This document shows positions 1 to 6,825 of a stretch of 17,813 nt of DNA, one piece after another. The DNA comes from Thermodesulfovibrionales bacterium. GTDB taxonomy: Bacteria; Nitrospirota; Thermodesulfovibrionia; Thermodesulfovibrionales; UBA1546. Made by a program: the position numbers and the translations under genes. The stretch spans positions 1 through 17,813 of the forward strand of contig JASEHP010000017.1 in NCBI GenBank assembly GCA_030018605.1, given 5' to 3'. Each line of letters begins with the position of its first letter. The first letter of the stretch is position 1. The notes beneath the pieces are model-generated. The model was given only the letters and a program-made list of their open reading frames with translations. It had not been told where the DNA came from and did not search any database.

Positions 1-55
1 GAATAGGACATTTCTACTTTGGTAAAACCGGACATTTCTATTTTGGTATTACATA
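1..55. mobile_element. Probable end of an IS21-family-like insertion sequence
   Basis: Two direct copies of a 19-bp unit, GGACATTTCTAYTTTGGTA, lie at 6-24 and 30-48, with one mismatch and a 24-bp period. Tandem repeats of this kind (CCGGACATTTCTANTTTGG) are what I recall from the termini of IS21-family elements, where they serve as transposase binding sites. No transposase gene is inside the window; it would lie to the left. The family assignment rests on memory of the motif, not on a search. Confidence 0.45.
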
Positions 56-128
56 TTTTTAATGTGGATTCTAATTGCATTTCTGAAAGTTCTTGAATAA
101 TCAGGAGCAAAAAGCTAAAATTAGCCTC

Positions 129-1463
129 ATGAGAATTATAAAGCAGGCAAAGGATATCAGTATATTCCTCAACGCTTTGAGGAGACGCGCTTCGGGAGGC
201 GATTCTACAATAGAAAGGGCAGTGAATTCCATTCTTTCTGATGTGAAGAAAAATGGGGATGAGGCTGTTCTGCGGTACACAAGAAAATTTGATTATACAG
301 AGGCAAAAACTCTTAGGCTGAGTTCTGCTGAAATATCAAGATATGCGAATAAGGCTGATAAAAAGGTTATCAGGGCTCTTGAGGTTTCTGCAAAGAGAAT
401 ACGAAAGTTCCATGAGATGCAGAAGGAAGAGTCGTGGATTGTCAGGGATTCGGAATACAGGAAATTTTCCGGAGATAAACGCATTAAGTCTGTCTTTTCC
501 CGCTCTCTCCTTGGCCAGTTGATTCGTCCGGTCAGGAGAGTCGGAGTTTATGTGCCTGGAGGAAAGGCTTCTTATCCCTCAAGTGTTCTTATGAACGTAA
601 TACCTGCGCAGGCTGCCGGCGTGGAGGAAATTGCAGTTTGTGTTCCGACGCCTCGCGGAGAGGTTAATCCGTATGTAATGGCAGCGATAAAAATGCTGGG
701 TATTAAAGAGGTATACAGGATTGGCGGAGCGCAGGCAATAGGGGCAATGGCTTACGGAACTCAAACAATTAATAAAGTAGATAAGATTGTAGGTCCCGGC
801 AATATCTATGTGGCTTCGGCAAAGAGGATGGTTTTTGGAGAGGTGGACATTGACATGATTGCAGGCCCGAGCGAGATACTTATAATAGCTGATACATCGG
901 CCGATTCGGAATTTATTGCAGCGGATTTATTGAGTCAGGCAGAGCATGATGAATTGGCGTTAGCGATATTAATTACAAACTCTGCTATTCTTGCTGATAA
1001 GGTTTATGCAGAGGTTGCAAGGCAGCTTAAAGTGCTGAGGAGGAAACATATCGCAAAGAAGTCTCTTGATAAATATGGGGCAATAATTGTGACAAAAAAC
1101 ATTAACGAGGCGGCTAAGCTGGCAAACATCATTTCGCCGGAGCATCTTGAGATTATGACAAAAAGTCCCGCTGCCCTTCTTCCGGCAATTAAGAATGCAG
1201 GCGCGATATTCCTCGGCAGATGGACGCCTGAAGCCCTCGGGGATTATTCGGCAGGGCCGAATCATACGCTTCCCACAGGCGGCACGGCAAGATTTTTTTC
1301 TCCTCTCGGAGTTTACGATTTTATCAAACGGTCAAGCATTCTGTCCTTTACGAAAAATGGTTTTATGAAACTCGCAAAGACAGTGGAAACCATTGCCGAT
1401 GTTGAGGGACTTGAAGCGCATGGGAATACGATAAGGGTAAGGATGAGCGATAAGCTCCGATAA
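129..1463 (+). CDS. hisD: Histidinol dehydrogenase
   Basis: Catalyses the last two steps of histidine biosynthesis: NAD-dependent, Zn-dependent oxidation of L-histidinol to L-histidine in the cytoplasm. About 444 aa, the usual family length. Family landmarks in order: the GVYVPGGKASYPSSVLMN nucleotide-binding stretch, the VGPGN motif, the QAEHDE segment supplying Gln/His metal ligands, ISPEHLE with the catalytic Glu-His pair, GDYSAGPNHTLPTGG with the Asp ligand, and a C-terminal LEAHGNTIRVR with the last His ligand. No key residue is missing. I prefer ATG at 129 because MRII is a typical HisD N-terminus; an in-frame TTG at 93 would add 12 residues but has no clear ribosome binding site. No other his gene is nearby, so hisD stands alone here. 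It lies just downstream of an IS-like end. Confidence 0.96.
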   Translation: MRIIKQAKDISIFLNALRRRASGGDSTIERAVNSILSDVKKNGDEAVLRYTRKFDYTEAKTLRLSSAEISRYANKADKKVIRALEVSAKRIRKFHEMQKEESWIVRDSEYRKFSGDKRIKSVFSRSLLGQLIRPVRRVGVYVPGGKASYPSSVLMNVIPAQAAGVEEIAVCVPTPRGEVNPYVMAAIKMLGIKEVYRIGGAQAIGAMAYGTQTINKVDKIVGPGNIYVASAKRMVFGEVDIDMIAGPSEILIIADTSADSEFIAADLLSQAEHDELALAILITNSAILADKVYAEVARQLKVLRRKHIAKKSLDKYGAIIVTKNINEAAKLANIISPEHLEIMTKSPAALLPAIKNAGAIFLGRWTPEALGDYSAGPNHTLPTGGTARFFSPLGVYDFIKRSSILSFTKNGFMKLAKTVETIADVEGLEAHGNTIRVRMSDKLR

Positions 1464-1500
1464 GCCTACGCATGATGTCATTATCCAGAAAATAGAGTCT

Positions 1501-1577
1501 GTCATTCCGGCAGGCTGTAAGCCGGAATCCAGTTCCTTGTAAAAAAATACATGGATTCCCGTTTGTATGGGAATGAC
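1501..1577. repeat. Double-hairpin palindromic intergenic repeat
   Basis: The outer arms GTCATTCC (1501-1508) and GGAATGAC (1570-1577) are perfectly complementary, as are the inner arms GGAATCCA (1524-1531) and TGGATTCC (1552-1559). The left half folds as ATTCCGGC/GCCGGAAT (1504-1511 with 1521-1528), and the right half as ATTCCC/GGGAAT (1555-1560 with 1569-1574). The result is a cruciform-like unit of two hairpins. It fills most of the gap between hisD and the tsaC-type gene and ends 20 bp before the latter's ATG. The CATTCC...GGAATCC layout resembles a dispersed repeat I recall from environmental bacterial genomes; no second copy is in this window. Confidence 0.8.
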
Positions 1578-1597
1578 AAAGTAGAAAATATTCAACC

Positions 1598-2212
1598 ATG
1601 CTCATAAAAATTACAGAAAATAATCGAAAAGAAATCCTCAGAAAAGCAGTTGCAGTGCTAAACGGCGGCGGTATTGTTGCGTATCCTACAGAAACGTTTT
1701 ATGGTCTGGGAGTAAGGTTTGATAATGAGGCTTCTCTCAAAAAATTATATGAATTAAAGAAAAGGCCTGAAGAAAAGCCGATGCCTTTGATTATCGGGGA
1801 CAGAGAACTATTGTCTTTGATTGCTTTGCCTCCCAGCGAGTCTGCCTTAGAGTTGATGGATAAATTCTGGCCCGGTCCATTGACACTGCTCCTCAAGGCA
1901 AAGGAAGGCATGTCATCATATCTAACTGCGGGGACAGGCAAGATTGCCGTCAGAATTCCCGGAGAATCAACAGCGCTTTACCTTGTGAGAGAGGCGGGAT
2001 TTCCAATTACAGCAACCAGCGCTAATCCTTCAGGAATGCCTCCTGCCGAGGATGCTGATTCAGTCATAAGATATTTTGGCGAAGAGATAGATATGGTGAT
2101 AGACGGAGGCAGGACTGCCGGAGGTCTGCCGTCAACAATCGCTGATGCTACAGGGGAAAACATAAAAATAGTTCGTGAAGGAATGATCCCGCGTCACCTG
2201 TTAGGAATATGA
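1598..2212 (+). CDS. tsaC: Threonylcarbamoyl-AMP synthase (TsaC/YrdC/Sua5 family)
   Basis: Makes threonylcarbamoyl-AMP from threonine, bicarbonate and ATP, the first step of the universal t6A37 modification of ANN-decoding tRNAs. The 204-aa protein consists of the YrdC domain alone, the TsaC-like length; the extra C-terminal Sua5 domain is absent. Landmarks: GGGIVAYPTETFYGLG near residues 23-38, KKRPEEKPMPLI around 52-65, the FWPGPLTLLL segment, and SANPSG near 140-146. The family's ATP and threonine pocket is therefore intact. The upstream gap is occupied by a palindromic repeat ending 20 bp before the ATG, and no strong Shine-Dalgarno is visible. It may be co-transcribed with hisD, although the intervening repeat could attenuate read-through. 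Confidence 0.93.
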   Translation: MLIKITENNRKEILRKAVAVLNGGGIVAYPTETFYGLGVRFDNEASLKKLYELKKRPEEKPMPLIIGDRELLSLIALPPSESALELMDKFWPGPLTLLLKAKEGMSSYLTAGTGKIAVRIPGESTALYLVREAGFPITATSANPSGMPPAEDADSVIRYFGEEIDMVIDGGRTAGGLPSTIADATGENIKIVREGMIPRHLLGI

Positions 2213-2220
2213 AAAATCAT

Positions 2221-2272
2221 TTGGTATAATAGTCATCAAAGTTTTAGCAATAGGTTTACAGGGGGGGGCATA
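2221..2272 (+). promoter_or_regulatory. Candidate promoter and G8 ribosome-binding tract for the cyclophilin gene
   Basis: A consensus -10 hexamer TATAAT lies at 2225-2230, 13 bp after the stop of the preceding gene. No good -35 stands at standard spacing. The leader ends in eight consecutive G residues (2261-2268), four bases before the ATG at 2273, and these act as the Shine-Dalgarno. A mononucleotide run in this position could vary in length and change initiation efficiency. Confidence 0.5.
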
Positions 2273-3076
2273 ATGAAAAAGATTACACTTCTAATATTAT
2301 CCGTATCTGTCATTTTAGCATTTGCAATAGGCTGCAAAAAAGCCGAGGAGCCCAAAAAGGTGTCTGCTCCTGCGCCCGTTGCACCTGCGCAGGCTGTGCC
2401 GGCTCAGGCTCCTGAACAGAAGCCTGCAGAAACTCCACCGCCAGCGCCGTCTCAGGGAAAAAAGAAAGTTAAGACTCCTTCCGCATCAATGCCAAAACAA
2501 AAACCAATTGAATCTCAGGCTGCTGAGCCTGCTGATGAGAAAAGAGTCAGCAGATCGGCAGCCCCTGCGCCGGAACTCACTCCTAAAAAACCAACTGAAA
2601 CAAGGGCAATAATCGAGACAAAATTCGGGAACATAGAACTCAGATTTTTTCCTGATGTTGCACCAAACCATGTGAAGAATTTTATTGAACTTGCGAAAAA
2701 AGGATTTTACAACGGCACAACCTTCCACCGCGTTATTCCAGGTTTTATGATTCAGGGAGGAGACCCTAATACAAAAGACCCTGACAAATCAAAGCATGGC
2801 ATGGGCGGCCCCGGATATAAAATAAAGGCCGAGTTCAACACAAAGCCTCACAAAAAGGGAACTCTTTCTGCTGCTCGGGCTGTGGACCCTGACAGCGCAG
2901 GCTCTCAGTTCTTTATATGTGCGGCAGATACGCCATTTCTTGATGGAAAATATACAGTATTCGGCGAGGTGGTCTCAGGCATGGACGTGGTGGATAAGAT
3001 TGTGAGCCAGCCAAGAGACAGCAGGGACAATCCAAATGAAAGGATTGAGATGAAAGTAGGGGTTACAGCAAAATAA
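2273..3076 (+). CDS. Lipoprotein peptidyl-prolyl cis-trans isomerase (cyclophilin type)
   Basis: Catalyses prolyl isomerisation, probably in the periplasm. The 267-aa protein starts with a lipoprotein signal peptide (MKKITLL..., then a hydrophobic stretch and lipobox AIGC with Cys at about residue 21). A linker rich in Ala, Pro, Lys and Glu follows to about residue 110, as in cell-envelope tethers. The cyclophilin domain covers about 112-267. It opens with ETKFGNIELRFFPDVAP, has the catalytic FHRVIPGFMIQGGDP block (Arg of FHR and the FMIQGG strand), then GSQFFI and LDGKYTVFGEV. It matches short bacterial cyclophilins. The stop lies 5 bp from the stop of the convergent ccdA gene. The membrane anchor suggests a folding role for envelope proteins; that part is inference. 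Confidence 0.93.
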   Translation: MKKITLLILSVSVILAFAIGCKKAEEPKKVSAPAPVAPAQAVPAQAPEQKPAETPPPAPSQGKKKVKTPSASMPKQKPIESQAAEPADEKRVSRSAAPAPELTPKKPTETRAIIETKFGNIELRFFPDVAPNHVKNFIELAKKGFYNGTTFHRVIPGFMIQGGDPNTKDPDKSKHGMGGPGYKIKAEFNTKPHKKGTLSAARAVDPDSAGSQFFICAADTPFLDGKYTVFGEVVSGMDVVDKIVSQPRDSRDNPNERIEMKVGVTAK

Positions 3077-3081
3077 TTATT

Positions 3082-3804
3082 TTAGAATTTTATCCCGAAG
3101 TCGGGAAGAAGCCCTGCAATATCCTTCAGCCTGTTAAAGAGCATTATTACGCCGAATGCTATCAGAAGCAGTCCGCTGATGATCATTATTGCCTGCATGT
3201 GTTTCTGTAGTTTTTTGGAATAACTTAAGAAGCTGTTTATGGCAAGCGATGAGAGAAAGAAAGGCACTGCAAGCCCGAGCGAATATACGGAAAGCAGTTT
3301 AATTCCCTCAATAGCAGAGCCTTTTGTACTAGCATACAGAAGGATTGAGCCGAGGATAGGCCCTATGCACGGAGTCCATCCGGCGGCAAATGTCATGCCT
3401 ATGGCAAATGTTCCGATGTATCCGGCGGGTTTGCCGCCAAGATGCAGCTTTCTTTCCCGCATCAAAAAATCAAGTTTAAGAAAACCTGCTATAAAGAGGC
3501 CGAAGATTATAATGAATATTCCGCCGATAATCCTTATCCATTCCTGATACTGGAATAGAATCTGCCCTGCGGCAGATGATGATGCTCCCAGCGCAATGAA
3601 TACGGCAGAGAATCCTGCTATAAATATAAGTGAGTTTGTGATTGTACGGTTCCTCACCCGCTTTCTGTCCGTGCTTCCTGTTAAGTCTTCAAAAGACATG
3701 CCTGTTATAAACGAGACATAAGAAGGGACTAACGGAAGGACACAGGGTGAGAGAAATGATAATACACCTGCTAAAAATGCTAAGGGAAAAGATACATCCT
3801 TCAT
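3082..3804 (-). CDS. ccdA: Cytochrome c biogenesis protein CcdA (DsbD transmembrane domain)
   Basis: Moves reducing equivalents from cytoplasmic thioredoxin across the inner membrane to periplasmic thiol proteins, for cytochrome c maturation or disulfide reduction. The 240-aa protein has about six transmembrane helices. The two redox cysteines sit in the family motifs, SPCVLPLVPSY at about residue 20 and GWTPCIGPILGS at about residue 147, each in a proline-flanked kink. Length and both motifs match stand-alone CcdA rather than full DsbD. Its Shine-Dalgarno (AAGGAG) is 9 nt before the ATG at 3804. The gap upstream, towards mogA on the same strand, is nearly filled by a 180-bp imperfect palindrome, so whether it is transcribed with mogA is uncertain. 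Confidence 0.95.
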   Translation of the reverse strand: MKDVSFPLAFLAGVLSFLSPCVLPLVPSYVSFITGMSFEDLTGSTDRKRVRNRTITNSLIFIAGFSAVFIALGASSSAAGQILFQYQEWIRIIGGIFIIIFGLFIAGFLKLDFLMRERKLHLGGKPAGYIGTFAIGMTFAAGWTPCIGPILGSILLYASTKGSAIEGIKLLSVYSLGLAVPFFLSSLAINSFLSYSKKLQKHMQAIMIISGLLLIAFGVIMLFNRLKDIAGLLPDFGIKF

Positions 3805-3827
3805 CTAATACACTCCTTGCAAAGCTG

Positions 3828-4007
3828 TTGCCGAATATCTTTGAGCGATATCAGAGAATTTTTGGTAACAAATCTTGGCGAAGTGGAAGATAAGCAATTT
3901 CAACTGTTTGAGTTCCGAAAGCCTTCGGAACGAGTTTTGAAATTGCCTGTAACGAGCATTAGGTTTGTCAAAAAGTCTCTGCAGAAAGCGAAAAGGCTGT
4001 TCGGCAA
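3828..4007. repeat. 180-bp imperfect palindromic element between mogA and ccdA
   Basis: The centre is a perfect hairpin, GTTCCGAA (3912-3919), loop AGCC, TTCGGAAC (3924-3931). Flanking it, GCAATTTCAA (3894-3903) pairs with TTGAAATTGC (3937-3946). The outermost arms are TTGCCGAA (3828-3835) and TTCGGCAA (4000-4007). Between these the arms still correspond imperfectly, for example CAGAGA plus a T-run plus ACAAA on the left against its complement around 3964-3984. The element begins 24 bp from the ccdA ATG and ends 10 bp from the mogA stop. It could be a MITE-like repeat or a structured RNA, or both; no protein-coding sense is apparent. Confidence 0.75.
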
Positions 4008-4016
4008 TAGATTCCT

Positions 4017-4499
4017 TCACCTGGCACACTCCGATGGGTCTCCCTTTATTTTTTCTATGGCATGTGGAATTACATCTAAAATTACCTCTAAATTTTCTTT
4101 TACAGCCCTTGGACTGCCGGGAAGATTTATTATCAATGTCCTGCTCCTCACACCAGCCACTGCCCTTGAGAGCATTGCCCTTTTTGTTTTCTTCATACCC
4201 TCAATTCTGACTGCTTCGGCAATGCCGGGTATCTCCCTCTCAATTGCTTCAAGCGTTGCCTCAGGCGTAACATCCCTCGGTGAAAGACCCGTGCCGCCTG
4301 TTGTAAGTATCAGGTCAACTTTGCCTGAATATTCAATAATTTTTTCTTTTATCATGCTCTTTTCATCAGGCAGGATGTCATAATGAGCAACTGTTGCGCC
4401 TATGCTTTTTAGTATGTCTGCAATAGAAGCGCCGCTTAAGTCCTCCCTCTCGCCTCTTGAACCCTTGTCACTTAATGTTAAAATAGCTGCCGTAATCAT
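4017..4499 (-). CDS. mog: Molybdopterin adenylyltransferase, MogA/MoaB family
   Basis: A molybdenum-cofactor enzyme of the MogA/MoaB fold; the known reaction is adenylylation of molybdopterin before metal insertion. The 160-aa protein has the family signatures: N-terminal AAILTLSDKGSRGER, the DLILTTGGTGLSPRD phosphate-binding loop around residues 62-76, the DVTPEA segment, and the C-terminal INLPGSPRAVKENL. It lies 40 bp downstream of a MOSC-domain gene on the same strand, a common pairing in Moco-related clusters. The short gap contains mutually exclusive hairpins. MogA and MoaB cannot be told apart confidently from sequence alone. Confidence 0.92.
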   Translation of the reverse strand: MITAAILTLSDKGSRGEREDLSGASIADILKSIGATVAHYDILPDEKSMIKEKIIEYSGKVDLILTTGGTGLSPRDVTPEATLEAIEREIPGIAEAVRIEGMKKTKRAMLSRAVAGVRSRTLIINLPGSPRAVKENLEVILDVIPHAIEKIKGDPSECAR

Positions 4500-4500
4500 G

Positions 4501-4554
4501 GTGTCGGTTTACAGTGTCAGTTTCTTGCTGACACAGAAACTAATCACTGACACT
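4501..4554 (-). promoter_or_regulatory. Intergenic inverted/direct repeat cluster between MOSC gene and mogA
   Basis: GTGTCAG (4514-4520) can pair with CTGACAC at 4528-4534, with a 7-nt loop, or with a second CTGACAC at 4547-4553. GTTTCT (4520-4525) also pairs with AGAAAC (4535-4540). A diverged direct copy, GTGTCGGTTT, starts at 4501. The structure overlaps the MOSC stop codon and reaches the mogA start, so alternative foldings could affect mogA translation. It may equally be one more short repeat of the kind found elsewhere in the window. Confidence 0.45.
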
Positions 4555-4977
4555 AATTATGTCTCCTTCTTTTATCTTTCCGCCTTTAATAACTTTAACA
4601 AATATGCCCTCTTTCGGCATAACGCAGTCGCCTGCCTGATAATATATGGCGCAGCGCGTATGACACTCCTTGCCTATCTGACTTACCTCTGCTTCAACTT
4701 CGCCGATTGTCATCCTTGCGCCTATGGGAAGTTCAGGCAGGTTGATGCCCTCAGTTGTTATATTCTCTGCAAAGTCACCGGGATTTACATTCAAGCCGAG
4801 CGCCTGCATCTTCTTGATGCTTTCAAGCGCCAGAAGGCTTACCTGCCTGTGCCATTCAGATGAAGCATGAGCATCACCTTCAATTCCGTAGTCTGTTTTT
4901 ATTACAGCCTCCTTAATCGGCTTTTTTCGCATGCCCTTTTTGCCGCTTATATTGATGGCCACAACTTTTCCAGTCAT
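4540..4977 (-). CDS. MOSC domain-containing protein
   Basis: MOSC domains are the C-terminal domain of molybdenum-cofactor sulfurases and the core of YiiM-type proteins; they bind Moco or carry sulfur. This 145-aa protein is a stand-alone MOSC domain: GKVVAINISGKKG at the N-terminus, GIEGDAHAS, HRQVSLLALESI, PGDFAENITTEGI around residues 66-78, and IGKECHTRCAIYYQAGDC around 101-118, with three cysteines including the conserved one. A GGAAGG ribosome-binding site precedes the ATG at 4977. It is followed on the same strand by mogA, which supports a Moco role. The exact substrate is unknown. Confidence 0.9.
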   Translation of the reverse strand: MTGKVVAINISGKKGMRKKPIKEAVIKTDYGIEGDAHASSEWHRQVSLLALESIKKMQALGLNVNPGDFAENITTEGINLPELPIGARMTIGEVEAEVSQIGKECHTRCAIYYQAGDCVMPKEGIFVKVIKGGKIKEGDIISVSD

Positions 4978-4997
4978 TTCTAAGACCTTCCTTTCTA

Positions 4998-5897
4998 TTA
5001 TAGCTTTAATCTTAAATATTCAAAAAGCCCTGCAAGCCCTCCGGATGCAATGGATAAAAACCATGCAAACGACATTGCTGTTGCCATTTCAGGTTTAACG
5101 TCTGCCATGCCGAATAAAAGGACGAACGCTCCCTCTCTTAATCCGATCCCAGATATAGAAATCGGCAGCGTAGAGATTGTTATTATTATAGGGAAAAAGA
5201 TAAAAAAATATGAGAGATAAATGTGCTGTCCGAGACCCAGCGCAATTATATACATGGATAAGATTGCCATTATCTGAATACCGCATGAGAGCATGAGTGT
5301 TTTTATGAGCACTATCTTCTGACTTCTGTATTCGCTGAAGTATCCGTAGAATTCCGAAAGCGCTTTTATCCCTTTGCCGAGGCGGAGCCTGAATATTGCG
5401 AAGCTTCCGATGAGAAATGAAAAGACTATAAGCGGCAAAAGCCATTCAATCAAAGACCCCTTTACATATTTAAATCCTGCTGCAAAAGATATAAGCGCTA
5501 TAGTCATCAGCGAGATAAAGCCTATGTATCTGTCCATGAACACAGAGGCAAAACTGAGGCTGCCTTTATTTGTCTCCTTATAAAGGTAATAGGTCTTCAC
5601 GGCATCTCCGCCGACAATGCCCGGAAGAAATGTGTTAAAAAATGAGCCGATAAGGGAAAAAGAGAAAAGCCGTTTCCCTTTGAATTCCTTGGGCAGCAGA
5701 AGCCTCCACCGTATTGATGACACGTATATAGAAGCAATATATATGAATATTACACCGATAAAAGCAAAGGGATTTATGGTTTTAATGATTGCAAATACCT
5801 TTTCCACCCCTGCATTTGACAGGACAAAATAAAGCAGGCTGGAGCTTACAACGAACTTTAGGATGAGCAGAAGTATTTTATTCAGTTTCCGCGCCAA
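4998..5897 (-). CDS. Lysylphosphatidylglycerol synthase TM-like / UPF0104 flippase-like membrane protein
   Basis: The 299-aa integral membrane protein has about eight hydrophobic helices and no soluble catalytic domain. Family-typical blocks are IRWRLLLP after the second helix, the FSLIGSFFNTFLPGIVGGDAVKTYYL segment around residues 81-106 (Gly-Gly-Asp), and SGIGLREGAFVLLFG near 250-264. It resembles the N-terminal membrane half of MprF and the UPF0104 family, thought to move lipids or lipid-linked intermediates across the membrane. The start at 5897 is TTG and lies inside the 3' end of the preceding GT2 gene (20-bp overlap), so expression is probably translationally coupled. Placed last in a GT39-GT2 operon, it may handle the glycolipid made there; this is inference. 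Confidence 0.85.
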   Translation of the reverse strand: MARKLNKILLLILKFVVSSSLLYFVLSNAGVEKVFAIIKTINPFAFIGVIFIYIASIYVSSIRWRLLLPKEFKGKRLFSFSLIGSFFNTFLPGIVGGDAVKTYYLYKETNKGSLSFASVFMDRYIGFISLMTIALISFAAGFKYVKGSLIEWLLPLIVFSFLIGSFAIFRLRLGKGIKALSEFYGYFSEYRSQKIVLIKTLMLSCGIQIMAILSMYIIALGLGQHIYLSYFFIFFPIIITISTLPISISGIGLREGAFVLLFGMADVKPEMATAMSFAWFLSIASGGLAGLFEYLRLKL

Positions 5898-6825
5898 TGA
5901 TTTTCTTGATTACGTAAATGGGTTTTCTCTGGCTTTCATGGTATACCCTCACGAGCATTTCACCCAACAGCCCCATGCCGATTAACTGGATTCCTACGAT
6001 TATCAATAAAATACCAAGAAGGAGCAGAGGCCTTCCTCCTATTGGTTTTCCGATGAATATTTTTTCTATGCTGAGGTAAAGGGATATCAGGAACCCTGCC
6101 GCGCCGCTGAAAAGTCCGATAGGGCCAAAGAATTGCAGAGGCTTTGTTGAAAAGCTCTGCAGGAATTTTACTGTTATAAGATCAAGGATTACCCTCATTG
6201 TCCGCGACAAACCGTATTTTGACTTTCCCCTGAGCCTTGGGTAATGGGTTGTTTCCACCTCTGCCATGCGGACTCCGTACCAGCTTGCAACTGCAGGTAT
6301 AAATCTGTGCATCTCGCCGTATAGTTTTAAATTCTTGATAACTTCTCTCCGGTATGCCTTTAGAGAGCAGCCGTAGTCATGCAGTTTAACGCCTGTTACC
6401 TTGCTTATTATCCAGTTTGCAAGTATTGAAGGCAGCCGTCTTGTAATGAATGCGTCCTTCCTTTTTTTCCGCCATCCGCTTACAAGGTCATTGTCTTTTA
6501 TCAGGTCAAGAAGCTTGGGAATATCGGCAGGGTCGTTCTGGAGGTCTCCGTCCATTGTAATAATCACATCCCCTTTTGCAAAATCAAAGCCTGCTGCAAA
6601 GGCTGCTGTCTGCCCGAAATTTCTTCTCAAGCTAAGCACAACGACTTTCTTGTCTTTTGCCTGAATCCCTTCAAGTCCTGCTAATGTCCTGTCACTGCTA
6701 CCATCATCAACATAGATTATTTCATGGTCGGATACAAGACGGTCAAGCGTCTCTTTAAGCCTCTGGTGCAGGATGGCTATGTTTTCTTCTTCGTTATATA
6801 GAGGTATTACAACGGAAACTTTCAT
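5878..6825 (-). CDS. Glycosyltransferase family 2, polyprenyl-phosphate sugar transferase (DPM1/GtrB/ArnC-like)
   Basis: Probably transfers a sugar from a nucleotide sugar to undecaprenyl phosphate on the cytoplasmic face. It is about 315 aa. The GT2 domain (about 1-225) shows VSVVIPLYNEEENI, IYVDDGSSDRT, the DGDLQNDP metal-binding DxD-type motif at about 95-102, and the LRGKSKYGLSRT segment near 202-214. Two C-terminal transmembrane helices follow (about 232-300), as in GtrB and ArnC. The ATG at 6825 shares one base with the upstream stop (TGATG), so it is tightly coupled to the PAP2-GT39 gene. Its product would be the lipid-linked donor used by the upstream GT39 enzyme. The transferred sugar cannot be read from sequence. 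Confidence 0.92.
   Translation of the reverse strand: MKVSVVIPLYNEEENIAILHQRLKETLDRLVSDHEIIYVDDGSSDRTLAGLEGIQAKDKKVVVLSLRRNFGQTAAFAAGFDFAKGDVIITMDGDLQNDPADIPKLLDLIKDNDLVSGWRKKRKDAFITRRLPSILANWIISKVTGVKLHDYGCSLKAYRREVIKNLKLYGEMHRFIPAVASWYGVRMAEVETTHYPRLRGKSKYGLSRTMRVILDLITVKFLQSFSTKPLQFFGPIGLFSGAAGFLISLYLSIEKIFIGKPIGGRPLLLLGILLIIVGIQLIGMGLLGEMLVRVYHESQRKPIYVIKKIIGAETE

Noticed and set aside
93..128. TTG start for hisD at position 93
   Set aside because: No Shine-Dalgarno, and the extra 12 residues do not look like a HisD N-terminus; ATG 129 gives the expected MRII start.
3070..3106. Bidirectional terminator between the cyclophilin gene and ccdA (AAAATAATTATTTT palindrome and TCCCG/CGGGA hairpin)
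   Set aside because: The AT palindrome is weak, and the GC hairpin lies inside ccdA codons without a following T-tract in either direction.
3817..4383. Long plus-strand open frame opposite mogA and across the 180-bp palindrome
   Set aside because: Shadow of mogA (minus strand), which has clear family motifs; the remainder is palindrome DNA.
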